NCBI RefSeq assembly: GCF_031432975.1
Contig: NZ_CP133838.1
Coordinates: 1,984,001-2,048,000, forward strand
Direction: 5' to 3'
Source: Buttiauxella selenatireducens
GTDB lineage: Bacteria > Pseudomonadota > Gammaproteobacteria > Enterobacterales > Enterobacteriaceae
Length of the DNA stretch: 64,000 nucleotides
Shown here: positions 1-8,773 of the stretch, in pieces
Layout: every line of letters begins with the position of its first letter
Numbering within the stretch: position 1 is the stretch's first letter
Position numbers and translations under genes: made by a program
Notes under the pieces: model-generated
Databases searched by the model: none
Seen by the model: only the letters and a program-made list of their open reading frames with translations
Told to the model about the DNA's origin: nothing

Positions 1-504
1 TGAAAGCAATCCTCCTTGCTGAACCTGGACTTCATGAGATGGAGCGTACTGTTGCTCCACCGAAAGCTCTGGATCTTCACGGTGTTCCAAAAACTCTGGT
101 TGATCGCACAGGCGACGATACAGAGTCCCTCCCGTTGCAACAACAAGTTCCTGCAATCCACGACAGATGGCGAAAATGGGGATGCGCCTTTCCAGACCCG
201 CGTTAATTAACGCCAGGCTCAGTTCGTCACGCCCGGGATCGGCGTCAGGCTCATCGCCGTTTTCACCATACAGGTGCGGCTGCACGTTACTGGGGCTGCC
301 TGGCAGGAAGATGCCATCGAGTTTGGGCAGCAAAGCATTCAGGAGTTCCGGCTCCGCCAGCGCATGTGGCAGAGCAATCGGCAAACCGCCGGCATTTAAT
401 ACGGCATTAAGGTACTTTTCTTGCAACGTCTGGGTCTGGTGACCCTTAAGCCTGTTCCTGCACATCACTACACCGATAACCGGCTTGTCAAATATATTGC
501 CCAT
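1..504 (-). CDS. puuD: Gamma-glutamyl-GABA hydrolase PuuD (partial, C-terminus outside window)
   Basis: This is a class I glutamine amidotransferase-fold hydrolase that releases GABA from gamma-glutamyl-GABA in the cytoplasmic Puu pathway. The 168 residues present start MGNIFDKPVIGVVMCRNR and contain the nucleophile motif CRGLQELVV near residue 115, followed by EHREDPELSVEQQYAPSHEV, which I recognise as PuuD. The frame is open to base 1, so the catalytic His/Glu part lies outside. The ATG at 504 faces puuA across a 222-bp divergent region with two PuuR-like sites. In E. coli puuR, puuC, puuB and puuE follow in the same direction, off the left edge here. Confidence 0.95.
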   Translation of the reverse strand, partial: MGNIFDKPVIGVVMCRNRLKGHQTQTLQEKYLNAVLNAGGLPIALPHALAEPELLNALLPKLDGIFLPGSPSNVQPHLYGENGDEPDADPGRDELSLALINAGLERRIPIFAICRGLQELVVATGGTLYRRLCDQPEFLEHREDPELSVEQQYAPSHEVQVQQGGLLS

Positions 505-571
505 GATCGACCTCACATTCTGGACTAAATTATTGCCAAACTAACCCGTATTACTCTTTTTTGCTCAATAT

Positions 572-586
572 CGTTCAATATATTTT
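572..586 (-). promoter_or_regulatory. PuuR-like operator 1
   Basis: On the minus strand this reads AAAATATATTGAACG, 13 of 15 identical to the E. coli PuuR recognition sequence as I recall it (AAAATATAATGAACA). It lies in the puuD-puuA divergent region. Repression of the pathway in the absence of putrescine is inferred from E. coli. Confidence 0.6.
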
Positions 587-666
587 CAATCTAGCAGCGT
601 GATAACCTATTTGCAAACTCACGTTAACATTTGACAAACATTTAAAATGGAGCCATTGTCGAAAAG

Positions 667-681
667 TGGACATTATATTTA
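667..681 (-). promoter_or_regulatory. PuuR-like operator 2 upstream of puuA
   Basis: On the minus strand this reads TAAATATAATGTCCA, about 12 of 15 identical to the E. coli PuuR site. It sits 46 bp upstream of the puuA start, where it could occlude a promoter. Confidence 0.5.
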
Positions 682-726
682 ACGGTCGGGATCAGCGACT
701 GGCATCCAAAGAAACGGTGGTAAATC

Positions 727-2145
727 ATGGAAACCAATATCGTAGAAGTTGAGAATTTTGTTCAGCATTCCGAAGAAAGACGAAGTAGCGCGTTTGCCCG
801 TGAAGTAAAGACGTATCTCGAACGCTATCCAAATACCCAATATGTTGATGTTTTGCTCACTGACCTGAACGGTTGCTTCCGCGGAAAGCGCATTCCGGTT
901 TCCAGCCTGCGTAAAATAGAGAAGGGCTGCTACTTCCCAGCCTCTGTTTTCGCGATGGATATTCTTGGCAATGTGGTTGAAGAAGCCGGGCTGGGCCAGG
1001 AATTAGGTGAACCGGATCACAACTGTGTACCGGTGCTGGGTACCTTAACCCCGTCAGCGGCGGACCCGGAATTTATCGGTCAGGTGCAGCTAACGATGCT
1101 TGATGAAGATGGCGCTCCCTTTGACGTTGAGCCGCGGAACGTGCTTAACCGACTCTGGCAGCAATTGCGCCAGCGCGGTCTGTTCCCCGTGGTAGCGGTA
1201 GAGCTGGAGTTCTATTTACTTGACCGTCAACGTGACACCGAAGGGTATTTGCAGCCGCCGTGCGCGCCGGGCACCAATGACCGTAACACTCAGAGCCAGG
1301 TTTACTCCGTTGATAACCTTAACCATTTCGCCGATGTATTGACCGATATCGACGATCTGGCGTGCCTGCAATTGATTCCGGCTGATGGTGCGGTAGCCGA
1401 AGCATCTCCAGGTCAGTTCGAAATTAACCTGCATCACACCGATAACGTGCTTGATGCCTGCGACGATGCGCTGGCGTTAAAACGCCTGGTGCGCACGGTG
1501 GCGGAAAAACACAAAATGCACGCCACTTTTATGGCGAAACCGTATGAAGAGCACGCCGGCAGCGGGATGCACATTCATATCAGCATCCTGAATGCGAAAG
1601 GTGAGAACGTGCTGGCGGACGCCGATGGCGAAGATTCAGCCCTGCTCAAGAAAATTCTTGCCGGGATGATAGACCTGATGCCTGCATCTATGGCGTTGTT
1701 AGCGCCAAACGTAAACTCCTACCGTCGTTTCCAGCCCGGTATGTATGTGCCAACTCAGGCTTCATGGGGGCATAACAACCGTACTGTTGCACTGCGCATC
1801 CCTTGTGGCGATCGTGACAATCACCGTGTCGAGTACCGCGTTGCAGGTGCAGATGCCAACCCTTATCTGGTAATGGCATCCATCCTCGCGGGCATTTTGC
1901 ATGGTCTTAATAACGATTTGCCGCTGCATGAAGAAGTGGAAGGTAATGGGCTTGAGCAAGAAGGGCTGCCGTTCCCGATTCGCCAGAGTGATGCACTGTG
2001 GGAGTTCATGCAAAACGATAGCCTGCGCGAACTGATGGGCGAGCGCTTCAGTCATGTGTTCCACGCCTGTAAGAACGATGAGTTGATTCAGTTTGAGCGT
2101 TTGATCACAGAAACTGAAATTGAGTGGATGCTGAAAAACGCGTGA
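727..2145 (+). CDS. puuA: Gamma-glutamylputrescine synthetase PuuA
   Basis: This enzyme ligates glutamate to putrescine with ATP, the first step of the gamma-glutamylated putrescine pathway. The 472-residue protein belongs to the glutamine synthetase fold family and is nearly identical to E. coli PuuA along its length. Visible motifs include the metal-binding AVELEFYLLD near residue 157, GSGMHIHIS near 278, NSYRRFQPGMYVP near 330 and NRTVALRIP near 350. Length matches the family. A GGTGGTAAATC stretch precedes the ATG. It is divergent from puuD and followed by puuP on the same strand, as in E. coli. Confidence 0.98.
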   Translation: METNIVEVENFVQHSEERRSSAFAREVKTYLERYPNTQYVDVLLTDLNGCFRGKRIPVSSLRKIEKGCYFPASVFAMDILGNVVEEAGLGQELGEPDHNCVPVLGTLTPSAADPEFIGQVQLTMLDEDGAPFDVEPRNVLNRLWQQLRQRGLFPVVAVELEFYLLDRQRDTEGYLQPPCAPGTNDRNTQSQVYSVDNLNHFADVLTDIDDLACLQLIPADGAVAEASPGQFEINLHHTDNVLDACDDALALKRLVRTVAEKHKMHATFMAKPYEEHAGSGMHIHISILNAKGENVLADADGEDSALLKKILAGMIDLMPASMALLAPNVNSYRRFQPGMYVPTQASWGHNNRTVALRIPCGDRDNHRVEYRVAGADANPYLVMASILAGILHGLNNDLPLHEEVEGNGLEQEGLPFPIRQSDALWEFMQNDSLRELMGERFSHVFHACKNDELIQFERLITETEIEWMLKNA

Positions 2146-2166
2146 TACCCCGTTTCTCCGGAAGCC

Positions 2167-2193
2167 TAAGCAGCCTGAAGTATGACGGGTATA
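2167..2193 (+). repeat. ERIC right-end fragment
   Basis: These 27 bases match, with one mismatch, the last 27 bases of the full-length ERIC at 49765-49891 (TAAGCAGC, then TGAAGTATGACGGGTATA). No left half is visible nearby, so I read it as a decayed ERIC copy in the puuA-puuP gap. Confidence 0.6.
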
Positions 2194-2444
2194 CAGTCTG
2201 AGCGGAGCCTGACTGGACATTTGCAGGGCAACCTGCCATTCCCCGTAGCCGCGTAATGGATAACAGGCGGTAACGGGTCTTCAGTTAAACGACAGTGTGT
2301 ATGACGAGGAAATGAGATGATGCAGATGTTCAAATACCCGCATGGCGAAGGCGAATGCCGCTGCCGCATTGATTATGACGGACCGGTTACCGTTCATTGC
2401 CCGACGTTATTACCCCGCGATTCATTTCCTACCCCCAGGCTAAG

Positions 2445-2480
2445 CAGGTTTGCAGTCACATCGTTACTATCGCAAACCTG
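2445..2480 (+). promoter_or_regulatory. Hairpin in puuP leader
   Basis: Arms CAGGTTTGC (2445-2453) and GCAAACCTG (2472-2480) form a perfect 9-bp stem with an 18-nt loop, ending 23 bases before the puuP start codon. There is no following T-run, so it is not an obvious terminator. An RNA-stability or translation role is possible but unproven. The rest of the 358-bp puuA-puuP gap holds the ERIC fragment and no convincing gene. Confidence 0.4.
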
Positions 2481-2503
2481 TACACGCATGGGGGGACTTC
2501 ATC

Positions 2504-3892
2504 ATGGCGACTAACTCACCTGTCGAGGTTCCATCACAAGCGGGTAAACCGCAACTGCGTAAATCTTTAAAACTGTGGCAAGTGGTGGTGATGGGCCTGG
2601 CCTATCTCACGCCGATGTCCGTGTTTGACACCTTCGGCATTGTCTCGGGTATCAGCAATGGGCATGTGCCGGCTTCTTATATTCTTGCCCTGGCAGGCGT
2701 GTTGTTTACCGCTGTGAGCTACGGAAAACTGGTTCGCCAGTTTCCGCAAGCAGGCTCCGCCTATACCTACGCGCAAAAATCTATAAGCCCACATGTTGGT
2801 TTTATGGTGGGCTGGTCGTCGCTACTGGATTATCTTTTCCTCCCGATGATCAACGTGCTGCTGGCAAAAATTTACCTGTCCGCACTATTCCCTGAGGTTC
2901 CACCGTGGATCTGGGTCATCGGCTTTGTGGTCATTCTCACGGTAGCAAACCTGAAAAGCGTGAATTTGGTGGCAAACTTTAACACGCTGTTTGTACTGGT
3001 TCAGGTTTGTATCATGGTGGTGTTTATCATCCTGGTGGTGCAAGGGCTTCATAAAGGGGAGGGCGTGGGAACCGTCTGGACGTTACAACCTTTTATCAGC
3101 CAGAACGCGCATTTGATTCCGATAATCACCGGAGCCACGATAGTCTGCTTCTCGTTCCTGGGTTTTGATGCGGTCACGACACTTTCGGAAGAGACTCCGG
3201 ATGCGGCTCGCACCATTCCAAAAGCTATCTTCCTGACTGCCGTCTATGGCGGGATTATCTTTATTGCGGCTTCGTTCTTTATGCAGTTGTTCTTCCCGGA
3301 TATCAGTCGCTTTAAAAATCCAGATGCGGCGCTACCGGAAATTGCATTGTACGTGGGTGGCAAGTTGTTCCAGTCGATCTTCCTGTGTACGACCTTCGTC
3401 AATACACTGGCTTCCGGGCTGGCGTCACACGCCAGTGTTTCACGTCTGTTGTATGTGATGGGGCGTGACAACGTCTTCCCGGAAAAATACTTCGGTTACG
3501 TACACCCGAAATGGCGCACGCCAGCGCTAAATGTGGTGATGGTTGGCATCGTGTCTCTGTCGGCGCTGTTCTTCGACCTGGTGACCGCTACAGCATTAAT
3601 TAACTTTGGTGCGCTGGTGGCGTTTACGTTTGTGAACCTTTCAGTATTCAACCACTTCTGGCGTCGGGAAGGCCGCAATAAGACCTGGAAAGATAAACTC
3701 AACTATCTGATTATGCCGCTGATTGGCGCGGCGACGGTGGCGGTGCTGTGGATCAACCTTGAACAGACGTCATTGACGCTGGGTCTGGTTTGGGCGGCAG
3801 TCGGACTTGTGTACCTGGGCTGGCTCACGGGGCGTTTTCGCAAGCCGCCACCGCAGTTCGACGGAGCGAAAGCGGAACGGGTATGGGAGTAA
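2504..3892 (+). CDS. puuP: Putrescine importer PuuP
   Basis: This is an inner-membrane proton-driven putrescine symporter of the APC family, feeding PuuA. The protein has 462 residues and about 12 hydrophobic segments. It aligns throughout with E. coli PuuP, for example [17 protein letters not shown] near the N-terminus, [17 protein letters not shown] near 215 and [20 protein letters not shown] near 305. I place the start at the ATG at 2504, preceded by GGGGG at 2490-2494, giving the E. coli-like beginning MATNSPVEV. An upstream in-frame start at 2450 would add 18 residues that do not look native. A terminator follows at 3935. Confidence 0.96.
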   Translation: MATNSPVEVPSQAGKPQLRKSLKLWQVVVMGLAYLTPMSVFDTFGIVSGISNGHVPASYILALAGVLFTAVSYGKLVRQFPQAGSAYTYAQKSISPHVGFMVGWSSLLDYLFLPMINVLLAKIYLSALFPEVPPWIWVIGFVVILTVANLKSVNLVANFNTLFVLVQVCIMVVFIILVVQGLHKGEGVGTVWTLQPFISQNAHLIPIITGATIVCFSFLGFDAVTTLSEETPDAARTIPKAIFLTAVYGGIIFIAASFFMQLFFPDISRFKNPDAALPEIALYVGGKLFQSIFLCTTFVNTLASGLASHASVSRLLYVMGRDNVFPEKYFGYVHPKWRTPALNVVMVGIVSLSALFFDLVTATALINFGALVAFTFVNLSVFNHFWRREGRNKTWKDKLNYLIMPLIGAATVAVLWINLEQTSLTLGLVWAAVGLVYLGWLTGRFRKPPPQFDGAKAERVWE

Positions 3893-3934
3893 TTTTTACC
3901 CGGTCAGAAAATTAAACGGCAACGTAAGATAACC

Positions 3935-3968
3935 AAAAAGCCTGCTCAGGAAACTCAGCAGGCTTTTT
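3935..3968 (+). terminator. Rho-independent terminator of puuAP
   Basis: Arms AAAAAGCCTGCT and AGCAGGCTTTTT enclose a 9-nt loop, and the T-run is part of the second arm. It lies 43 bp after the puuP stop. Confidence 0.85.
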
Positions 3969-4051
3969 AAATTTGGCTCTGACTGGGACGACCTTTGCCA
4001 ATCTCATCATTTGAGCGCCCACTTCAAGTTAACAAAAAACCAACACAAAAA

Positions 4052-4065
4052 TTCACAATTGTGAA
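4052..4065. promoter_or_regulatory. 14-bp perfect palindrome upstream of the ABC operon
   Basis: TTCACAATTGTGAA is a perfect palindrome about 130 bp before the first gene of the operon at 4195. It is a candidate operator for the IclR-type regulator encoded at 12444, an inference from position only. It does not have the spacing of a CRP site. The rest of 3893-4194 holds only the puuP terminator. Confidence 0.4.
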
Positions 4066-4194
4066 ACAAATCCCAAATATTCAGGTTGACTGGCAAAAGC
4101 GTTTGACCAGAAAAGCAGCATATGGTGTTTTGAAATCGCTATAACGTAAAAGAGAAATATATTCCTTTATTACGAAATAAGGCGAACGATCACT

Positions 4195-5730
4195 ATGCTT
4201 GCAAAATTGGCTTTGTTATCTCTGTTTATCACCACCTCGATGAGCGCCGTTGCTGCTCCAACCCCGATGCCGGAAAAAGGAGGGGTGATTAATGTCGCGA
4301 TAATCGGTGAGCCACCGACGCTCGATCCGATGGCGTCGACGACGGATCTCGTGGGGACTATTTCCCAACATATCTTTGAAACCCTCTACACCTTTGATGC
4401 CAGGTGGCAAATTGTTCCACTGCTCGCCGATGCGCTGCCGACAATAAGCGATGAGGGTAAAACTTACCTGATCCCCCTGCGCAAAGGTGTCACTTTCCAC
4501 GATGGTTCACCAATGACCGCGCAAGACGTGGTGGCGTCTTTACAGCGCTGGGAAAGTATTGCCAGTCGGGGCCGACAAACCGCGACGCTGATTACTGATA
4601 TCAGCGCACCGGATGAAAATAGCGTCAAAATCACGCTCAAAACCCCGTATGCGCCATTGCTTGCACTGCTCTCATTGAACAACTCCGCCGCGGTAATTTT
4701 GCCGCAGGCTGAGGCGAAGCAAAACCCACTCACCACGTTCACCGGCACGGGTCCTTATCAGCTGAAAGCCCATAAACCCGATCAATATATTCAACTGGTG
4801 CGCTATGACGGCTATCACGGCCGGGAAGGGGAACCACAGGGATATGGCGGTGCACGCAAACAGTATCTCGATGAGATCCGTTTTGTGCCTGTGCCGGACC
4901 CGAATACTCGCATTGAAGGCGCGGTATCCGGACAGTTCAGCTATGTGGATTCGCTCCCGGTTGAGTCGTTTAACCGTATTAAATCAGGTAAAGACCGCCC
5001 GGTGGTGCTCAAACCGATGGGCTGGCCAGTCTTTGTGATGAATACCAAACAAGGCGTGACGGCAAATCTGAAGATCCGCCAGGCCATCCAGGCCGCACTG
5101 GTCCCGCAGGACATGTTGGCCGCCGCCTTTGGTTCACCTGAGTTTTTTGAAGTTGATGGTGCGATGTATCCCAAAGGGAATATCTGGCATACCGAAGCGG
5201 GTACTGAAGCTTATAAACCCGCAGGCGACATGGCAAAAGCACAAAGCCTGCTGCGCGAGGCGAATTATCAGGGCCAGACACTACGCATTTTGACCAGCCG
5301 CCAGTACGAGTTTCATTACAAGATGGCGCAGGTAGCTCAGGCTTATCTGGAGGCTGCGGGCTTCAAAGTGAAACTCGATGTCCAGGAGTGGGCCTCGTTA
5401 ACCCAGAATCGTGCTAACCCAGAGAAATGGGATATTTACATCAGCCACAGCCCGTTCCTCCCCGATCCTTCGCTCAGTGGTGTGATGTCTGATACTTCAC
5501 CTGGCTGGTGGACGAGTGACAAAAAGCACGCGGCGCTAACGGCGTTTAACAGTGAAACCGACGCCACAAAACGCGTGGCATTGTGGGCCAACGTTCAGAC
5601 AGTCATCAATGAAGAAGTCCCGATTTACAAAGTCGGAAACTTTAACTCTCTTTCGGCCCAGGCACCTGTGCTGCAAGGGGTGACGCCTGCGCCATGGCCC
5701 TATTTCTGGAATGCCTGGCTGGCTAAATAA
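4195..5730 (+). CDS. Periplasmic substrate-binding protein, SBP_bac_5 family
   Basis: This is the solute receptor of a dipeptide/nickel/opine-type ABC importer (DppA/GsiB/NikA superfamily) and would act in the periplasm. It has 511 residues with a Sec signal peptide ending near SAVAA (residues 1-21). The mature part starts with the family pattern GGVINVAIIGEPPTLDP, and later has DISAPDENSVKITLKTPYA and GTGPYQLKAHKP. There is no lipobox cysteine. It is the first gene of an operon running to about 13220 with 15 bp to the next gene. The ligand is not predictable from sequence; the downstream amidohydrolase suggests an N-acylated or peptide-like compound. Confidence 0.9.
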   Translation: MLAKLALLSLFITTSMSAVAAPTPMPEKGGVINVAIIGEPPTLDPMASTTDLVGTISQHIFETLYTFDARWQIVPLLADALPTISDEGKTYLIPLRKGVTFHDGSPMTAQDVVASLQRWESIASRGRQTATLITDISAPDENSVKITLKTPYAPLLALLSLNNSAAVILPQAEAKQNPLTTFTGTGPYQLKAHKPDQYIQLVRYDGYHGREGEPQGYGGARKQYLDEIRFVPVPDPNTRIEGAVSGQFSYVDSLPVESFNRIKSGKDRPVVLKPMGWPVFVMNTKQGVTANLKIRQAIQAALVPQDMLAAAFGSPEFFEVDGAMYPKGNIWHTEAGTEAYKPAGDMAKAQSLLREANYQGQTLRILTSRQYEFHYKMAQVAQAYLEAAGFKVKLDVQEWASLTQNRANPEKWDIYISHSPFLPDPSLSGVMSDTSPGWWTSDKKHAALTAFNSETDATKRVALWANVQTVINEEVPIYKVGNFNSLSAQAPVLQGVTPAPWPYFWNAWLAK

Positions 5731-5745
5731 TTACGGGAGTCACCG

Positions 5746-6687
5746 ATGTTACGTTCAACGCTAAACCGGTTTTTCGGCATGGCCGTGGTGATGCTGCTGG
5801 TGATGACCATCGTGTTTATCATTGTGCGCGTCACGCCTGGCGATCCGGCCGCCGTTATGCTCGGGCCTGATGCACTGCCTGCGGATATCGCTGCACTGCG
5901 CGAGCGCCTGGGGCTGAATCTGCCGCTCTTTTCACAGTTTATTCAATACCTGACGGGACTGGCACATGGCGATCTTGGGGAATCCATATTTCTGAATATT
6001 CCGGTGGGAGAGGCGTTATTACAGCGTGCGGAACCGACCTTTTTCCTCACGCTGATGGCACTAACCGTCGCCACGTTGCTGGCTATCCCGGTAGGAATAC
6101 TTTCTGCCTATTACCGGAATTCGTGGTTTGACCAACTGGCGACGGCGGTTTCCATGTTTTCGGCAAGTATCCCGTCATTCTGGCTTGGACTGATTTTTAT
6201 TCAGTACTTCGCGGTGCGACTCGGCTGGTTCGATACGTCTGGATACGGTGGGCCAGACGCCTCGTTTCAGGAGCGTATTGCGCATCTTATTTTGCCAGCA
6301 GCCTCGCTGGGGGCGGTGTGTTCGTCGCTGATTATGCGCTTTACGCGCGCCAGTATGCTCGATGTACTCAATGATGATTATGTTCGTACAGCCCGTGCGA
6401 AAGGGATGTCGGAATGCCGTGTCGTTGTCCATCACGCCTTCAAAAACGCGCTGATCCCGGTGTTAACCGTGATTGGCCTGACCGCCGCTTTACTGATTTC
6501 AGGGGCGATTGTCACCGAAACGGTGTTTGGCCTGCCAGGCGTCGGTAGCCTGACGGTGTCTGCGGTACTGCGCCGTGACTATCCGGTGATTCAGGGAACG
6601 TTGCTGGTGGTTTCGGGACTGTATGTGTTGATGAATTTTCTTATCGACATGCTCTATCTGGTCGTTGATCCGAGGGTTCGTTACTGA
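5746..6687 (+). CDS. ABC importer permease, DppB/GsiC type
   Basis: This is one of two inner-membrane channel subunits of the peptide-type importer. It has 313 residues and about six hydrophobic segments. The N-terminus carries the DppB-type signature (TPGDPAAVMLGPDALPADI), and the EAA coupling loop is at residues 206-225 (YVRTARAKGMSECRVVVHHAFKNA). It ends with the typical YLVVDPRVRY. It overlaps the next permease by one base (TGATG), which implies translational coupling. Confidence 0.92.
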   Translation: MLRSTLNRFFGMAVVMLLVMTIVFIIVRVTPGDPAAVMLGPDALPADIAALRERLGLNLPLFSQFIQYLTGLAHGDLGESIFLNIPVGEALLQRAEPTFFLTLMALTVATLLAIPVGILSAYYRNSWFDQLATAVSMFSASIPSFWLGLIFIQYFAVRLGWFDTSGYGGPDASFQERIAHLILPAASLGAVCSSLIMRFTRASMLDVLNDDYVRTARAKGMSECRVVVHHAFKNALIPVLTVIGLTAALLISGAIVTETVFGLPGVGSLTVSAVLRRDYPVIQGTLLVVSGLYVLMNFLIDMLYLVVDPRVRY

Positions 6688-7550
6688 TGGCTATGTCACT
6701 TTCTGTCGATTTGCCCCAGCATGGATTTCTGCGGCAGTTACTGTCACGCCCGGTGACAACGTTTGCCGCCACCGTACTGGTTATCCTGATTTTCTCGTCG
6801 GCATTTGCGCCGTGGATTGCACCCTTTGATCCAGCCAAATTGTCCATTATGCAGCGATTGTCGGCACCGGATTTGACCCATCTACTGGGTACCGACGAAT
6901 TGGGGCGTGATGTGTTCTCACGTTTGCTATTTGCCGGACGCACCTCGTTACTGGTGGGCGTCGCCGTCGTGCTGTTCGCCTCATGCTTTGGTGTTTTGCT
7001 CGGATTGTTGGCGGGATATTTCCGCCGGCTTGATGCACCCGTATCGAGACTGATCGACGCCATGATGGCGTTCCCGGATATTTTGCTGGCGATTGCGCTG
7101 GTGGCGGCCTTGGGGCCGTCGGCTACCAACGTGGTGATCGCGTTGGGGATTGTTTATGCCCCACGCCTGGCGCGAGTCATTCGGGCCTCCACGCTGGTAC
7201 TACGTGAATTGCCTTATGTTGAGGCCGCGAAAGCGCTCGCGGTGCCGACTCACGTTATTTTGCGTCGCCATATTCTGCGCAACCTCACCTCGCCGCTACT
7301 GGTACAGGGCACATTTATCTTTGCTAATGCCATTCTCGCCGAAGCAGGTTTGTCATTTCTCGGCGTGGGTATCTCTCCGGATATTCCGACCTGGGGCACC
7401 ATGATCAGCCAGGGACGTCAGTACATTGATGCCGCAGGCTGGATCATGTTGTTTCCTGGCATTGCCATTGTGCTGACGGTGCTCTCGCTACAACTGCTGG
7501 GCGACGGGCTGCGTGACTTACTCGATCCACGACTTGCGAAAGGTATCTGA
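6687..7550 (+). CDS. ABC importer permease, DppC/GsiD type
   Basis: This is the second channel subunit, 287 residues. It has the DppC-family layout: an N-terminal segment, then FGVLLGLLAGYF and a C-terminal BPD_transp_1 domain. The EAA loop lies near residues 179-200 (PYVEAAKALAVPTHVILRRHILRN), followed by EAGLSFLGVGISPDIPTWG, which is diagnostic for this subunit. One-base overlaps on both sides place it firmly inside the operon. Confidence 0.92.
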   Translation: MAMSLSVDLPQHGFLRQLLSRPVTTFAATVLVILIFSSAFAPWIAPFDPAKLSIMQRLSAPDLTHLLGTDELGRDVFSRLLFAGRTSLLVGVAVVLFASCFGVLLGLLAGYFRRLDAPVSRLIDAMMAFPDILLAIALVAALGPSATNVVIALGIVYAPRLARVIRASTLVLRELPYVEAAKALAVPTHVILRRHILRNLTSPLLVQGTFIFANAILAEAGLSFLGVGISPDIPTWGTMISQGRQYIDAAGWIMLFPGIAIVLTVLSLQLLGDGLRDLLDPRLAKGI

Positions 7551-8773
7551 TGAATACAATAAACCACCCGACTCAATCCTCTGGCCTGCTGATTAAATCA
7601 GTTAAACCCATCGGCTTTGTACAGACACCGATGGTCAGCCCGGCAGGAACGCTTGATATTTTGATTGGCGCAGATGGCCAGGTAAAGCAGGCCGCTGCTG
7701 AAATTGCCGCCGCCCCAGGCCTGCGCGAGATTAATGGCCAGGGACGCTGGATTTCCCCAGGCTGGACCGATTTGCACACCCATATCTGGTACGGCGGTAC
7801 CGATATTTCGATTAAGCCCGAAACCTGCGGTCTTGCGCGTGGGGTCACCACGCTGGTGGACGCCGGTTCTGCGGGTGAAGCCACGTTCCACGGAATGCGC
7901 GAGCTGATTATTGAGAAAGCGAATGAAGATATTTTCGCCTTCCTGAATCTGGGGTCTATTGGCCTGGTGGCCTGTAACCGCGTCAGCGAATTAACCGATC
8001 TGAGTTCAGTCAATATCGATCGCATTGTGGCGACCGTGGAAGCGAATCGGGATTTGATAGTCGGGCTGAAGGTTAGAGCCAGCGGAACCATCACCCGTGG
8101 CTGGGATATTGCGCCCGTGAAGCTTGCGAAAAAACTCGGCAAAGTGCTGAAACTGCCGTTAATGGTACATGTTGGCGAACCGCTGCCGCTGTATGACGAT
8201 GTGCTGCGTACATTGGGTGAGGGCGACATTATCACCCACTGTTTTAACGGCAAAGTCGGTGGTTCGATTATGGAAGATGAGGATCTTTATCAACTGGTCG
8301 AAGAGTCCCGCGATCGCGGCATTATTCTGGATGTCGGCCATGGTGGAGCCTCATTCTCTTTTGATGTGGCCAAAGCGGCGCTGAGTAACCGCTTGTTACC
8401 ACACACCATTTCCACGGATATTCACAACCGTTCCATGAGCCGTTCGGTATGGGATATGCCCACCACCATGTCCAAACTGCTTTCATTGGGGATGTCGCAT
8501 GAAGAGGTGATTGTGGCCTCAAGCGTGACGCCTCGCAAAGCGATCAATCGCCCGTATAACGATCTGTTAAAACCAGGGGTGCGAGCCAATTTCACTCTGT
8601 ATGAACTTAATGATTCGGATCTGGTAGTACAGGATTCAAAAGGTATTCCCAGCGCATTAACACAGGTTTTTGATCCGGTCTTTGCGGTACTGGGCTCGAA
8701 TGCCTGGGATGCGCAGCGCTATCAACCGGAAACCGCGCATCAGGGTTGCCCCAACTGCGGGTGCGCACGATGA
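7550..8773 (+). CDS. Amidohydrolase/deacetylase, cog3964 type
   Basis: This is a metal-dependent hydrolase of the amidohydrolase superfamily, 407 residues. Metal ligands are visible as DLHTHIWYGG (HxH near residue 76), a candidate carboxylated lysine in GLKVRASG near 176, HVGEP near 207, HCFNGK near 229 and STDIHNRS near 287. The sequence resembles the cog3964 group (EF0837/Atu3266 type), once called dihydroorotases and later linked to N-acetyl or O-acetyl ester/amide hydrolysis. Members are often encoded beside a SelA-like PLP enzyme, as here at 11217. The C-terminus is unusually cysteine-rich (CPNCGC). Its stop overlaps the next start by four bases (ATGA). Confidence 0.85.
   Translation: MNTINHPTQSSGLLIKSVKPIGFVQTPMVSPAGTLDILIGADGQVKQAAAEIAAAPGLREINGQGRWISPGWTDLHTHIWYGGTDISIKPETCGLARGVTTLVDAGSAGEATFHGMRELIIEKANEDIFAFLNLGSIGLVACNRVSELTDLSSVNIDRIVATVEANRDLIVGLKVRASGTITRGWDIAPVKLAKKLGKVLKLPLMVHVGEPLPLYDDVLRTLGEGDIITHCFNGKVGGSIMEDEDLYQLVEESRDRGIILDVGHGGASFSFDVAKAALSNRLLPHTISTDIHNRSMSRSVWDMPTTMSKLLSLGMSHEEVIVASSVTPRKAINRPYNDLLKPGVRANFTLYELNDSDLVVQDSKGIPSALTQVFDPVFAVLGSNAWDAQRYQPETAHQGCPNCGCAR

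Noticed and set aside
2317..2514. 65-codon open frame between puuA and puuP
   Set aside because: GAGGAAATGAG precedes it, but the sequence is low in protein-like character, ends inside puuP and resembles no known product.
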